A stretch of DNA of 64,000 bases from Arenibacter hampyeongensis (GTDB lineage: Bacteria > Bacteroidota > Bacteroidia > Flavobacteriales > Flavobacteriaceae). The notes beneath the pieces were generated by a model. The model was not told the DNA's origin. It did not search any database and saw only the letters and a list, made by a program, of their open reading frames with translations. Shown one piece after another: positions 8,830 to 18,638 of this stretch. The position numbers and the translations under genes were made by a program. Each line of letters opens with the position of its first letter. The first letter of the stretch is position 1. The stretch is from positions 186,001 to 250,000 of the forward strand of contig NZ_PIOB01000005.1 of assembly GCF_002909255.1 (NCBI RefSeq), in the 5' to 3' direction.

Positions 8830-11800
8830 TAAGAATACCTTACAACATGAATTTGGCGATCTATTAAAAAAGGAAGGGGATTTTTTAAGTCCCAACCAAG
8901 AAAATTTTACGGATGGCATATGGTGTTGGAATTTAAAAAATCCAGAAAAGGGTGGTATTAGTTATAAATTGTCAGAATTACTCGGTTATACTTCAACATC
9001 AAAAAAGGTTATAGGGGTCAATTTTTTATCATTGATCAATATGAAGGATCTAGTTCTTATCCAAGACGCCTGTAAAAGGCATATTAACGATTCTGCAAAA
9101 CACCCTTTAAATATTGATATAAGATTGAACCATTTAAAGGGTTATTCCCTGTGGTTCAATTTAAGAGGTAATTTGATATTGGACGAATCTGGGGATGCCC
9201 ATGCACTTTTGGGGTCTGCCTTCAGTATTGAAAAATACAAAGAAAATGAAAGACAATTAACGGATTGGAAGGAACATTATAAAAATGTTGTAAAGGGGGC
9301 CAATATTGGGATATGGGAAGGTAATTTAAAAACCGGAAATATAGTTTGTAATGAAAGATGGGCCGAAATGTTCGGATATACATTGGCAGAGCTGGAACCA
9401 TTAAACTATGGCACTTTTTTAAAGCTGGTCCACCCGGAGGATAATAAGTTGATAGATATTTCTTTGGAAAACCATGTTAAAGAAAGTGGTATATATGAGG
9501 TGGAATTTAGAATGCAACATAAAATGGGGCATTGGGTATGGGTCTTAAGCCGTGGAGAGATTTCCAAATACAATGCAGAGGGCATAGCCGAAATCGTATC
9601 AGGCATTCATTACGATATAAGTAGTCGTAAGGCCAATGAAATCTTGTTGGAAAAGTATAAAAATCTATTTGAACGGTCTAGTGAAGCTGCAAAAATTGGG
9701 TATTGGGAAGTGGACCAACAGGAAAATATTGTTTTTTGGAGTAAGGTCAATAAGCAAATACACGAGGTTTCGGAAGATTATACACCAACATTGGAAGCAG
9801 GCTTGGATTTTTATTTGAAGGGTGAAAATCGTGAACGTATAAAGAAGATTGTTTCTCAATCTCTCGAAAAACCTATTGAGTTTGATGAGCATTTGCAAAT
9901 AAAGACGCAGAACGGTAACTTGAAATGGGTGAGGGTAATAGGTGTTTCCGAGCATATAGCCAATAAGTGTGTAAAGTTGTATGGACTCATACAGGACATT
10001 GATGAAATTAAAAAGGTACAATTGGAAATTAGGTTTAGGGAGGAGCAATTTAGGCAAACCTTTAACCACTCTGCAATGGGAATGGCTTTGATTGATGGTA
10101 AAAATAAATTGATAAAGGCCAACAAAAGATTTTGCCATATTTTCGGTTATACGGAGGCTGAATTACAGCGGATAGATCTTGAGCTTATTGCATATCCAGA
10201 CGACTTAAAATTAAACAGAAGCTATATAAAAGAATTGTTTCTTGGTAGGCATAAATATATAAGGTTAGAACAAAGGTTTATACACAAAGAGGGATCTGTT
10301 ATCTGGGCCAATATATCCATGTCCGCAATACATAATGACCAGGGGGACATTATTCATTTTGTATCCCAAGTACAAGATATAACAAAGCGTAAACAGAATG
10401 AAATTCTATTGGCCCATAACACGGACATAATGAAGCGCATTAATGAAGCTGCCAAAATTGGTATCTGGGAGCTGGATTTAGGAACCAATACTGTTTATTG
10501 GAGCCCTACCATAAAAAAAATGGTAAAGGTACCTGAGGATTATGTCCCTGCCTTAGAAGAAGTATATCCTTTTTTTCAGGAAGGGGAGCACAGGGAAGTC
10601 CTTATAGAGGCTATAAAAACGGCCACCGAAAAAGGCGAAGGTTTTGATCTTGAACTACAGGTAGTTTCTACGGATCAAACCGTATTTTGGTCCAGAACAA
10701 TTGGGATTGCGGAAATGGTAAATGGGGTCTGTACAAGATTATATGGTTTTTTTCAGGATATTGATGAAAAGGCCAAGGCTACAAGAGAATTGGCGGTCAA
10801 AGAAGAGGAGTTCAGAAGGTCTTTTAAACATGCCGCAATTGGTATGTTGGTTATAGATTTGCAGGGAAGGTTGAGTAAGGCCAACCCTAGAATATGTGAA
10901 ATATTGGGATATAGTGAGACCGAAGTTCTTGAAAAAACAATATTTGATTTGGCACATCAAGAGGATATGGGTAGACTTAAGGGCATGTTGGTGGAAATTG
11001 AATGTGGGGGACAAGTGTCGTTTAAGTTGGAGAAGCGTTGTGTGCATAAAAATGGGGACTATGTTTGGGTAAATGCAGCAATAGCCGCCGTTAAAAATGA
11101 CGCTGGTAAGGTTACTCATTTGGTGGCTCAGATTCAGGATATTTCAGATAAAAAACAATTGACCGAAAATCTTACGGAGCATAACAACCGCCTGATCAAT
11201 TTTGCCCATATTGTTTCGCATAATTTAAGATCACACACTAGCAATATTTCCATGTTGTTGGATTTGGCATTTCAAGAGGATCCCAATGTAATTAAAAATG
11301 AATACTACCGCAATATTAAGGTAGTTTCGGATAATATGAACGAAACTATTCACCAGTTGAGCGAGATTGTGGAGATAAATTCACAAGTGAGTTCAACCTT
11401 ATCCTCTCAAAACTTATTAAAAAGGGTCCATAAGGCAATGAAAACCGTTGAACCTCTAGTTAAGAAAAACAAGGCGATAATCCATGTGGATGTGGCGGAC
11501 AATATTAATGTATTGGCAGTACATGCCTATCTGGAGAGTATTATTCTAAACCTTATAACCAACGCTATAAAATATAGATCTCCCGAACGTTTGCCAGAAT
11601 TGAAAATAGCCGGTGGGATAAATGGAGAATATGCTTTTTTAAGTTTTGAGGATAACGGACTTGGTATCGATTTGGAACGATACGGTTCAAGGCTTTTTGG
11701 GATGTACAAAACATTTCATAGTCACCCGGAAGCACGTGGCATCGGACTTTTTATCAGTAAGAATCAGATAGAAGCCATGGGTGGCAGGATCGAGGTAGAA

Positions 11801-11854
11801 AGTGAATTAAATAAAGGCACTAAATTCACGGCATATTTTAGATTCGTTTTATAA
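8816..11854 (+). CDS. Multi-PAS sensor histidine kinase
   Basis: This 1012-residue protein appears soluble, with no signal peptide or membrane span. Six PAS-like modules can be followed: about 25-130, 150-273, 281-400, 406-527, 535-655 and 662-782. Modules 3-4 and 5-6 look like a duplicated pair (SEAAKIGYWEVD against NEAAKIGIWELD; EEQFRQTFNHSAMGM against EEEFRRSFKHAAIGM). The kinase core follows, with H-box HIVSHNLRSH (about 798-808), N-box NLITNAIKY and G-boxes EDNGLGID and ARGIGLFISK. PAS modules usually sense ligands, redox state or light; the signal here is unknown. The receiver-only protein encoded about 200 bases downstream is the likely partner. Confidence 0.93.
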   Translation: MPINNKNTLQHEFGDLLKKEGDFLSPNQENFTDGIWCWNLKNPEKGGISYKLSELLGYTSTSKKVIGVNFLSLINMKDLVLIQDACKRHINDSAKHPLNIDIRLNHLKGYSLWFNLRGNLILDESGDAHALLGSAFSIEKYKENERQLTDWKEHYKNVVKGANIGIWEGNLKTGNIVCNERWAEMFGYTLAELEPLNYGTFLKLVHPEDNKLIDISLENHVKESGIYEVEFRMQHKMGHWVWVLSRGEISKYNAEGIAEIVSGIHYDISSRKANEILLEKYKNLFERSSEAAKIGYWEVDQQENIVFWSKVNKQIHEVSEDYTPTLEAGLDFYLKGENRERIKKIVSQSLEKPIEFDEHLQIKTQNGNLKWVRVIGVSEHIANKCVKLYGLIQDIDEIKKVQLEIRFREEQFRQTFNHSAMGMALIDGKNKLIKANKRFCHIFGYTEAELQRIDLELIAYPDDLKLNRSYIKELFLGRHKYIRLEQRFIHKEGSVIWANISMSAIHNDQGDIIHFVSQVQDITKRKQNEILLAHNTDIMKRINEAAKIGIWELDLGTNTVYWSPTIKKMVKVPEDYVPALEEVYPFFQEGEHREVLIEAIKTATEKGEGFDLELQVVSTDQTVFWSRTIGIAEMVNGVCTRLYGFFQDIDEKAKATRELAVKEEEFRRSFKHAAIGMLVIDLQGRLSKANPRICEILGYSETEVLEKTIFDLAHQEDMGRLKGMLVEIECGGQVSFKLEKRCVHKNGDYVWVNAAIAAVKNDAGKVTHLVAQIQDISDKKQLTENLTEHNNRLINFAHIVSHNLRSHTSNISMLLDLAFQEDPNVIKNEYYRNIKVVSDNMNETIHQLSEIVEINSQVSSTLSSQNLLKRVHKAMKTVEPLVKKNKAIIHVDVADNINVLAVHAYLESIILNLITNAIKYRSPERLPELKIAGGINGEYAFLSFEDNGLGIDLERYGSRLFGMYKTFHSHPEARGIGLFISKNQIEAMGGRIEVESELNKGTKFTAYFRFVL

Positions 11855-12048
11855 AATAGGGTCATTTTTATTATTTGCTGATAGCGATTCTGAAAGAGCA
11901 TTAAAGCAGTTATGTTTACTATATAACAATTTGTTAATAATCATTAGAAGTTCTAATTAAGAAAAATAAATTATTTTAGTAAAGAACAAATCCTATAGGG
12001 TAACAAGAAATGAGTTTTTTAAGTGAATGATAAACAAGATATACAGGA

Positions 12049-12444
12049 ATGAAGATTAATACAATATGCATAATTGATGATGACCCTATTTTTGTTTTTG
12101 GATCTAAGATACTTTTAAGGAATAATAATTTTGCCTCCGATTTTCTTGTTTGCCAAAATGGGCAGGAAGCTCTTGATGTAATTACACCTCTAATTGAATC
12201 TGAAGAGGGGTTGCCCGAGCTTATATTCTTGGATTTGAACATGCCTATAATGGACGGATGGGAGTTTTTGGACGAGTTTGCCAAATTACCCTTGGAAAAG
12301 AACATTAGGCTATATATTTTGAGTTCTTCCGTAGATTCTAGAGATATAGAGCGTGCCAAAAAATATGGAACTGTAAATGGTTTTATTGTCAAGCCCTTGA
12401 CAGATGCTAAAATTAAGGAATTGGCCCAAGAAATTGATGGATAG
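12049..12444 (+). CDS. Single-domain response regulator (receiver only)
   Basis: This 131-residue CheY-like protein has the acidic triad Asp10-Asp11-Asp12, the phospho-acceptor Asp62 in FLDLNMPIMDGW, Ser92-Ser94 in the switch position and Lys115 in the VKPL motif. It has no output domain, so it must act by protein contact or as a phosphorelay intermediate. Its position just after the PAS kinase suggests a cognate pair. The longer antisense frame over it is a shadow. Confidence 0.92.
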   Translation: MKINTICIIDDDPIFVFGSKILLRNNNFASDFLVCQNGQEALDVITPLIESEEGLPELIFLDLNMPIMDGWEFLDEFAKLPLEKNIRLYILSSSVDSRDIERAKKYGTVNGFIVKPLTDAKIKELAQEIDG

Positions 12445-12684
12445 AGTTCCTTCTTCCATCTGATATCTAGTTTTGATACACTATTCAAGGTATGCACGTT
12501 GTGTTTGTCGTTGACTTGGCTTTGGAACGGCATTTGTTAATTCATTAATATTCTCCAAATAAATAGAGTATTGTTCGGATAGCCTGTTTTTTGCCAAATA
12601 TATATTAATCCATTAGTATTTTAATTGCCCCTGCATTATTTTAGTGGCCTTTTCAAGTTTAAAGAATACAAACTACTTTAATTA

Positions 12685-14925
12685 ATGAGATTACTTTTTT
12701 GTTTTTTCCTTTTTCTTTCCTTTACCGTAATATCATGTAAACCATCCTTTGATGAACCTAGGATATCACTGGAGGATTACAGGGTTGAAGAAGGTTTTGA
12801 GTTGGAAATGGTGGCGTCCGAACCTCTTTTGACGGCACCGGTCGCTATAGATTTTGATTCTAAGGGCCGGATTTGGGTAGCTGAAATGGCCGGATTTATG
12901 GTCAATTTGGACGGCGATGGGGAAGACTTGCCAAGTGGATCTATTAAAATTCTCGAGGATCTTGACCAAGACGGAGTTATGGATCACGCCAAAATCTTTT
13001 TGGATAGTTTGGTGATGCCTAGAGCATTGGCACTGGTTTACGGTGGACTTTTGTATGCCGAATCGCCCAACCTATGGTTTGTTGAAATTGAGAATGATAA
13101 GCCTGAGAATAGGGTGCTGGTAGATTCACTTTATGCCACTGTGGGTAATCCGGAACATCAGCCCAATGGCTTAATGATGAATTTGGATAACTGGATCTAC
13201 AATGCTAAATCCAATTTCAGGTATCAGCGTAAGAATGGGGTGTGGATAAAAGAACCTACTACCCAGAGAGGGCAATGGGGTATTTCCCATGATAATTTTG
13301 GAAGACTTTATTACAATAATAATTCCACTCAGTTGTTGGGAGATCATATATTACCAAATAGATTGGTCCGGAATAAGTATTTTGTTCCCAAAAAGGGAGT
13401 CGATGTGGCCTTGACCAAAGATCAACGTGTTTATCCACTTCATGCAGCCTCTGTAAACCGTGGATATGAAGAGGGGGTTTTGAACCAAGATAGTCTATTG
13501 GTAAATGTTACTGCTGCCTGTGGCCCATTGGTATATAGGGGAGGAATGTTTCCCGTTGGTTACGATCAAAATGTTTTTGTTTGCGTTCCAGAGGTCAATT
13601 TGATCAAAAGGAACATTCTGTCTTTTTATGGAGATCGGATTGAAGCCAAACAGGCGTGGCAGGGAAAGGAGTTTTTGGCTTCCACGGATGAAGGGTTCCG
13701 TCCGGTAAATCTAGCTAACGGACCCGATGGAAATATGTATGTTGTAGATATGCACCGCGGTGTAATACAACATTATGCATTTTTGAGCCCTTATTTGAAA
13801 AAAATATCAGCCCAGAAAAAATTGGACACTATATTGGATTATGGTAGGATTTTAAGGGTTCGAAGCAAAGACAAGCCAGCCAGGAGCATTCCTGATCTTG
13901 AGACTTTTTCAGGATCCCAGTTGGTTGAATCATTGAAGGATACCAACGGGTGGGTACGAGATCGTGCCCAACAATATTTGATACATAAAAATAATAGGGA
14001 AACCCTGCCAGAATTAAAGGAATTGGCTTTGGACAATAATAGTCCTTTGGCACAATTGCACGCACTCTATGTGTTAAAGGGACTAAATGCCCTATCTTTC
14101 GATTTCTTAATAGACATGATTCAAAATGCAGGTCCTGAGGCATCATCACATGCTATTGTCCTATTGGAGGATTTCGCTTCTGAAATTAATGTACCCAGAG
14201 CTAAGATACTTTTCAGTGAGGCGATGAATAGAAATGAGCCTATGCTTGATCTGTACCTTTCGTCAACATTGGGGATTTGGGCCAAATACGATCAGGAAGT
14301 ATTTTTTCCTTTAATTTATAATTTGTCGAGTAAATACAGTGATAAGAAAATATATCAGGAAGCCATTGTCAGTGGATCGGAAGATGTTATAAACTCCCTT
14401 GATTCCCAACTTGGACAATTTGAAAGCCTTAAGAATTCTGACTTCGCCAGTCTAACAACTGAAAGTATGGAACGTAAGGTAAACGACAAGCCAAATTATA
14501 TTTATTCTTCAAAAATTGCAAGGGCGGATTCCAGGACCAATGGGGCTATTCTGTTCCGACAAATATGTGCCTCCTGTCATTCGTCTAGCGGTGAGGGTAT
14601 CCAAGGCTTGGCACCACCACTCTTGGGCTCCGAGTATATTTCCACCCATTTGGAACAATTGGGGCTTATTATTCTTCATGGCTTAAAAGGTCCTCTGACA
14701 ATAAAAGGGGAATTGTATGATGAGAACCATCAAATGCCAGGCCTTAAGTACAATAAGAATCTTTCCGATAAGGATATCTCCGATATAATATCTTATGTGA
14801 CCAATGCATTTTCTGTTAACCCCAAGGGTTTAAAACCTGAAAAAATAAAGGAACTTCGGGAGATCAAGTCAAAAGACGGGATGGAGTATACGGAAGAGGA
14901 ATTGCATAAGCATATTGGAAAATAA
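12685..14925 (+). CDS. PVC-type dehydrogenase-like lipoprotein with C-terminal cytochrome c domain
   Basis: This 746-residue lipoprotein (lipobox VISC, Cys18) begins with a beta-propeller dehydrogenase-like domain (about 30-390; EGFELEMVASEPLL and AIDFDSKGRIWVAEM are typical of the DUF7133/membrane-bound dehydrogenase family). A helical HEAT-like stretch follows (about 400-560), then a cytochrome c domain with heme motif CASCH (Cys628, Cys631, His632) and a likely axial Met in HQMPGLKY. Homologues are usually periplasmic and near sugar-oxidation genes. Its place just before uxaC suggests it oxidises a sugar or sugar acid and passes electrons to the respiratory chain, but the substrate is not known. 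Confidence 0.8.
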   Translation: MRLLFCFFLFLSFTVISCKPSFDEPRISLEDYRVEEGFELEMVASEPLLTAPVAIDFDSKGRIWVAEMAGFMVNLDGDGEDLPSGSIKILEDLDQDGVMDHAKIFLDSLVMPRALALVYGGLLYAESPNLWFVEIENDKPENRVLVDSLYATVGNPEHQPNGLMMNLDNWIYNAKSNFRYQRKNGVWIKEPTTQRGQWGISHDNFGRLYYNNNSTQLLGDHILPNRLVRNKYFVPKKGVDVALTKDQRVYPLHAASVNRGYEEGVLNQDSLLVNVTAACGPLVYRGGMFPVGYDQNVFVCVPEVNLIKRNILSFYGDRIEAKQAWQGKEFLASTDEGFRPVNLANGPDGNMYVVDMHRGVIQHYAFLSPYLKKISAQKKLDTILDYGRILRVRSKDKPARSIPDLETFSGSQLVESLKDTNGWVRDRAQQYLIHKNNRETLPELKELALDNNSPLAQLHALYVLKGLNALSFDFLIDMIQNAGPEASSHAIVLLEDFASEINVPRAKILFSEAMNRNEPMLDLYLSSTLGIWAKYDQEVFFPLIYNLSSKYSDKKIYQEAIVSGSEDVINSLDSQLGQFESLKNSDFASLTTESMERKVNDKPNYIYSSKIARADSRTNGAILFRQICASCHSSSGEGIQGLAPPLLGSEYISTHLEQLGLIILHGLKGPLTIKGELYDENHQMPGLKYNKNLSDKDISDIISYVTNAFSVNPKGLKPEKIKELREIKSKDGMEYTEEELHKHIGK

Positions 14926-14995
14926 CCTTAGATAGTAGAAGGGCATTCAATGATAAAGTTCGTAGATTAAGAATTATATTAAATCAGGTACAAGG

Positions 14996-16402
14996 ATGAA
15001 GACTTTTATAAATGATGATTTTCTATTGCAAAGCGACTTTGCAAAAACTTTATATCACAATTATGCAAGGGAGCTGCCGATAATCGACTACCACAATCAT
15101 CTTCCTCCCCAAGAAATTGAAGAGAACCGGGTTTTTAAAAATATAAGTCAGGCCTGGCTGGCCGGTGATCATTATAAATGGCGTGCCATGCGCGCTTTTG
15201 GGATAAATGAGCATTATATAACTGGAGATGCCACAGACAAGGAAAAGTTTATTAAATGGGCGGAAACAGTACCGTACACGGTAAGAAATCCTTTGTACCA
15301 TTGGACGCATCTTGAATTGCAACGTTATTTTGGGATTCAAGAGTTGTTGGGACCGGATAATGCAGAGGAAATTTACGATAGGGCATCGGCCATGTTACAA
15401 CAACCTTCACATAACACCATAGCGCTTTTGAAGCAGCAAAAAGTGGAGTCATTGTGTACCACGGACGAGTCCGTGGATACCCTACAATTTCATAAAAGCA
15501 TAAAGCAAAAAGGAATAACTCCAAAAGTTTTTCCAACCTTCCGTCCAGATAAGACATTTGCCATAGAACAGGGTGGGTCATATGTTGCCTATATGGAGAA
15601 ATTAGGGGAAGCATCCAATATCAACATTACATCTTTTAATGATTTATTGGCTACTCTGGAAAATAGGATCAACTACTTCCATGAGCAGGGCGGTAGGCTG
15701 GCTGACCATGGTTTGGAGCAATTGTATTATTTCAAGGAAGGCACCTATGATGCTGAAAGCCTATTTAAAAAAGTTTTGGATGGTAAGTCGCTAACTGTGG
15801 AAGAAATACAATATTTTAAGTCCCAGGTATTGCTGTTTTTAGGAAGGTGCTATCATAAAAAAGGATGGGTGCAACAATTTCATATAGGAGCCATCCGCGA
15901 TAATAACAAAAGGTTGTTGTCCAAATTAGGACCGGATACCGGGTTCGATTCTATTGGGGATTTTTCCCAGGCACGTGCATTGAGCGGTTTCTTAAATGAG
16001 TTGGACGGAACAGATCAATTGGCCAAAACGATAATCTACAATCTTAACCCCTCCGATAATGAAGTTATAGCTACAATGGTGGGTAACTTCAATGACGGCA
16101 GTGTACGTGGAAAGGTACAGTTTGGTTCAGGATGGTGGTTTTTAGATCAGAAGGACGGAATGGAAAAACAAATGAATGTACTTTCCAATATGGGGCTTTT
16201 AAGTTGTTTTGTGGGAATGTTGACCGATTCCAGGAGCTTTTTGTCTTTTCCTAGACATGAATACTTCAGAAGGATCTTATGTAACTTGATAGGAAATGAT
16301 GTTGTAAATGGCGAGTTGCCGGCAGATGAAAAATTGTTGGGAAAGATTGTATCGGACATTTCCTATTACAACGCCAAAAACTTTTTCGATTTTAACAAAT
16401 AG
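14996..16402 (+). CDS. uxaC: Uronate (glucuronate) isomerase
   Basis: UxaC converts D-glucuronate to D-fructuronate, or D-galacturonate to D-tagaturonate, as the first cytoplasmic step of hexuronate breakdown. The 468-residue length fits the family. The metal-binding start IIDYHNHLPP (His33, His35) and the WLAGDHYKWRAMRAFG segment are diagnostic. FHIGAIRDNN and the late MVGNFNDG segment are also family features. It lies 70 bases after the cytochrome-fused lipoprotein gene on the same strand and ends at a strong bidirectional terminator. Its pathway partners uxuB and uxuA lie 12 kb downstream. Confidence 0.96.
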   Translation: MKTFINDDFLLQSDFAKTLYHNYARELPIIDYHNHLPPQEIEENRVFKNISQAWLAGDHYKWRAMRAFGINEHYITGDATDKEKFIKWAETVPYTVRNPLYHWTHLELQRYFGIQELLGPDNAEEIYDRASAMLQQPSHNTIALLKQQKVESLCTTDESVDTLQFHKSIKQKGITPKVFPTFRPDKTFAIEQGGSYVAYMEKLGEASNINITSFNDLLATLENRINYFHEQGGRLADHGLEQLYYFKEGTYDAESLFKKVLDGKSLTVEEIQYFKSQVLLFLGRCYHKKGWVQQFHIGAIRDNNKRLLSKLGPDTGFDSIGDFSQARALSGFLNELDGTDQLAKTIIYNLNPSDNEVIATMVGNFNDGSVRGKVQFGSGWWFLDQKDGMEKQMNVLSNMGLLSCFVGMLTDSRSFLSFPRHEYFRRILCNLIGNDVVNGELPADEKLLGKIVSDISYYNAKNFFDFNK

Positions 16403-16452
16403 GACTTTTTAAAGTGGCTATTTAAGTCCATCACTTACTTATGGCAAGGAAT

Positions 16453-16489
16453 AAAAAATGCGCATCTTTTTTTATGATGCGCATTTTTT
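16453..16489. terminator. Bidirectional terminator between uxaC and thuA-like gene
   Basis: A perfect 14-base inverted repeat (16453-16466 with 16476-16489) carries A and T runs at its outer ends, so it can end transcription from both converging genes. Confidence 0.92.
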
Positions 16490-16520
16490 ACTGATGTTAT
16501 TGAATTGATAAGGGGTCGGG

Positions 16521-17438
16521 TCAAGGTCTTCCAATAGGGCTATCGTCACATTTAAGATCGCCAACCACGTATTGCATACCATCTAAAAAGAACTGCAGCA
16601 ATTCCGGATTGTCCATGCTCTGTGCGTTATGTGAAGGGGAGCTATAAAACACCCTGCCTTTGCCATGTCGTTTTATCCACGACACGTAGATAGTGTTGTC
16701 CGTGACTTCTTTTTTAACACCTTCCAGTTTATCTGCCTCAATGTACAATAGAGGTCTAAAATTATAATCCGAATAGGCATTGTTAAAGAAATAGGGTTCA
16801 TCCGCGTGGGTAAATCCCTTCCCTTTAAAGGCCTGCACCATGGGATGATTGGGGCTGACCTCTTTAAGGTGCATTTCCTGTTGTTTTGGATGGTAGTCAA
16901 AGCTACCTCCTACCATCTTGCTGAATTCCTTGGAGTTGTTCTGAACCGTGATCGCCCCATGCATGATCATTAGACCTCCGCCTTTGGCCACATAAGCCAT
17001 AAGATTTTTTTCATATTCGGCCGCCATTTTGGCAATGGTATTATCATCCAAGCTACTGTTCTTTTTTAGTAGGTCCCAGAACAAGTCCCGTTTAGGTCCG
17101 GCCGGATTGGAATTGTTTAAAATTATGGCATCGTATTGTTTTAGATTTTTTTTATTAAAACTATCTATGTCATGGGCAATGGTCACTTCAAATGCTCCCG
17201 ATTTCCTCGCTAGGATTTTCAGCATTTCGTCGTTGTGTGGAATGGTCCAATGGTAGAATCCGGTATGCTGCGAAAAAACCAATATTTTTTTGGTTTCTGC
17301 CTCAACTCTTGGTGCGGAAGGAGCAAGCGATTCAATTTTGGCCAGCCATTGTTCGGTTATGGGAAATTCTTCGAGTCCTTGGGCGAAAATTGTTCCAACA
17401 AAAAGAAATGTCATTAGGGTGTAAACTGTTTTGTTCAT
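16521..17438 (-). CDS. ThuA-like domain secreted protein
   Basis: This 305-residue protein starts with a signal peptide (about 1-19, cleavage near FAQ). A single ThuA domain of class I glutamine amidotransferase-like fold follows. Visible features are VFSQHTGFYHWTIPHND, YDAIILNNSNP, GGGLMIMHGA, FTHADEPYFF and the C-terminal KGRVFYSSPSHNAQ. ThuA-type proteins are linked to disaccharide and 3-keto-sugar metabolism, but few are characterised. It is the second gene of an operon with lacI (nine bases between them) and lies within the uronate locus, so a role in handling an oxidised or substituted sugar in the periplasm is a reasonable guess. Confidence 0.88.
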   Translation of the reverse strand: MNKTVYTLMTFLFVGTIFAQGLEEFPITEQWLAKIESLAPSAPRVEAETKKILVFSQHTGFYHWTIPHNDEMLKILARKSGAFEVTIAHDIDSFNKKNLKQYDAIILNNSNPAGPKRDLFWDLLKKNSSLDDNTIAKMAAEYEKNLMAYVAKGGGLMIMHGAITVQNNSKEFSKMVGGSFDYHPKQQEMHLKEVSPNHPMVQAFKGKGFTHADEPYFFNNAYSDYNFRPLLYIEADKLEGVKKEVTDNTIYVSWIKRHGKGRVFYSSPSHNAQSMDNPELLQFFLDGMQYVVGDLKCDDSPIGRP

Positions 17439-17447
17439 CGTAAGTAA

Positions 17448-18464
17448 TTATTTAAGTGTAGATTCTCTTTTTATTAAGTTATGTCTTAGGGTGATGGAAT
17501 TTGCCGAATGGAGGTCGATACTTCCGTTCAACTGGCTAATGACACTTTGACCCGCCAAAACACCCATTTCGTAACCGGGGTAATTTATGGTGGTTAAAGT
17601 GGGAGTGATCAATTCGGAAATGGGGTCATTGTTAAAACCGACTATTTTTATGTCTTGGGGAATTTTATAATTCTCTTTTTTAAGTGCTTTCATGATATGG
17701 GCCGCAAAGTTATCGCTGGCTACGAAAAGTCCATCTATTGGTTTTTTAATATTCACAATGTGCTGTGTTACAGATTCCACATCATCAGGATTAAGATTGG
17801 TTTCCAAGAAATGGGTTTTGTTAAAATCCAATTGATGCTTCTCTAGAGCGTCCTTAAATCCCTGTAACCGCTCCGAGTATACATTACGTTTTAAGTTTCC
17901 TCCTATATAGAGAAGGTTTTTGCAACCTTGGGCTATTAGATGTTCGGTAGCTTCAAGCCCGGCCAATCTGTTGTCGATTATTAGATTGGAACAATTGGTT
18001 AGATCCTGCACCCTATCTATAAAGATTAGAGGTATTTTGTTTCTAATGTAATTAGCAAAATGATCAAAGTTGGAAGTGTCATATGCCAAGGACACCAAAA
18101 GGGCATCTACCCCGCTATCGTATAGGGTCTTGGCATTTATTATTTCCTTTTCAGTGGATTCCAAGGATTGACTTATAATTAAATTATAGCCTGCTTCGTT
18201 GGCTATTTTTTCAATACCAGCCAAAAGAGTGGACATGAAATTGGAATTTAGTTTTGGGACAATAACTCCTATAGTATTGGACTTTTGTTTGCTTAGGTTT
18301 ACCGCAAATTTATTGGTTTTGTAGCCGAGTTCATTGGCCTTGGAAATTACGCGATCCTTGGTTTTTTGGCTTATGGATTGATGGTCGTTTAGACTCCTAC
18401 TTACGGTTCCGGCAGAAACCCCTAGTGTTTTTGCTAAATCGTAAATTGTTATTCTCTTGTCCAT
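17448..18464 (-). CDS. LacI-family transcriptional regulator of the uronate locus
   Basis: An N-terminal LacI helix-turn-helix (ITIYDLAKTLGVSAGTVSRS, residues about 4-23) with the hinge helix segment NELGYKTNKFAVNLSKQ is followed by a periplasmic-binding-protein-like sensor domain. The frame extends ten codons upstream to 18494, but MDKRITIYDLA at 18464 is the normal family start, giving 338 residues. The gene is divergent from the susC operon. A palindrome resembling PurR/LacI operators lies over the susC promoter, so this protein most likely represses that operon until a uronate or its metabolite binds. An inverted repeat sits in its own leader. Confidence 0.93.
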   Translation of the reverse strand: MDKRITIYDLAKTLGVSAGTVSRSLNDHQSISQKTKDRVISKANELGYKTNKFAVNLSKQKSNTIGVIVPKLNSNFMSTLLAGIEKIANEAGYNLIISQSLESTEKEIINAKTLYDSGVDALLVSLAYDTSNFDHFANYIRNKIPLIFIDRVQDLTNCSNLIIDNRLAGLEATEHLIAQGCKNLLYIGGNLKRNVYSERLQGFKDALEKHQLDFNKTHFLETNLNPDDVESVTQHIVNIKKPIDGLFVASDNFAAHIMKALKKENYKIPQDIKIVGFNNDPISELITPTLTTINYPGYEMGVLAGQSVISQLNGSIDLHSANSITLRHNLIKRESTLK

Positions 18465-18467
18465 ATA

Positions 18468-18498
18468 AATATTGTTGCACAAACTCTGCAACAATATT
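18468..18498. promoter_or_regulatory. 12-base inverted repeat in the lacI leader
   Basis: Perfect arms at 18468-18479 and 18487-18498 with a seven-base spacer lie directly before the lacI start codon (minus strand). It could be an autoregulatory binding site, or an RNA hairpin limiting translation of the repressor. Confidence 0.6.
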
Positions 18499-18622
18499 AC
18501 AAATAAAATTTAATTATCAAAGTGTATTTTGAGGTGAGTGATGAATAATGCGAATTTATTGGGATATCACGACAAATATTTAACAAAAATGATTTTTTTA
18601 GTTAAAAATTACCAACTTAACA

Positions 18623-18638
18623 ACGCAATCGGTTGCGT
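18623..18638. promoter_or_regulatory. LacI-type operator ACGCAATCGGTTGCGT
   Basis: A palindrome of two six-base arms (ACGCAA/TTGCGT) around a CG-containing centre. It differs from the PurR consensus ACGCAAACGTTTGCGT only at the two bases flanking the central CG. It lies in the lacI-susC intergenic space and covers the TTG -33 element of the susC promoter, as expected for repression. Confidence 0.75.

Noticed and set aside
9665-10138. 157-residue minus-strand frame inside the PAS kinase gene.
   Set aside because: Antisense shadow of a well-supported gene, with composition typical of reversed coding DNA.
11976-12533. 185-residue minus-strand frame over the response regulator.
   Set aside because: Longer than the real gene, but the plus strand has all receiver-domain residues and the minus-strand product has none.
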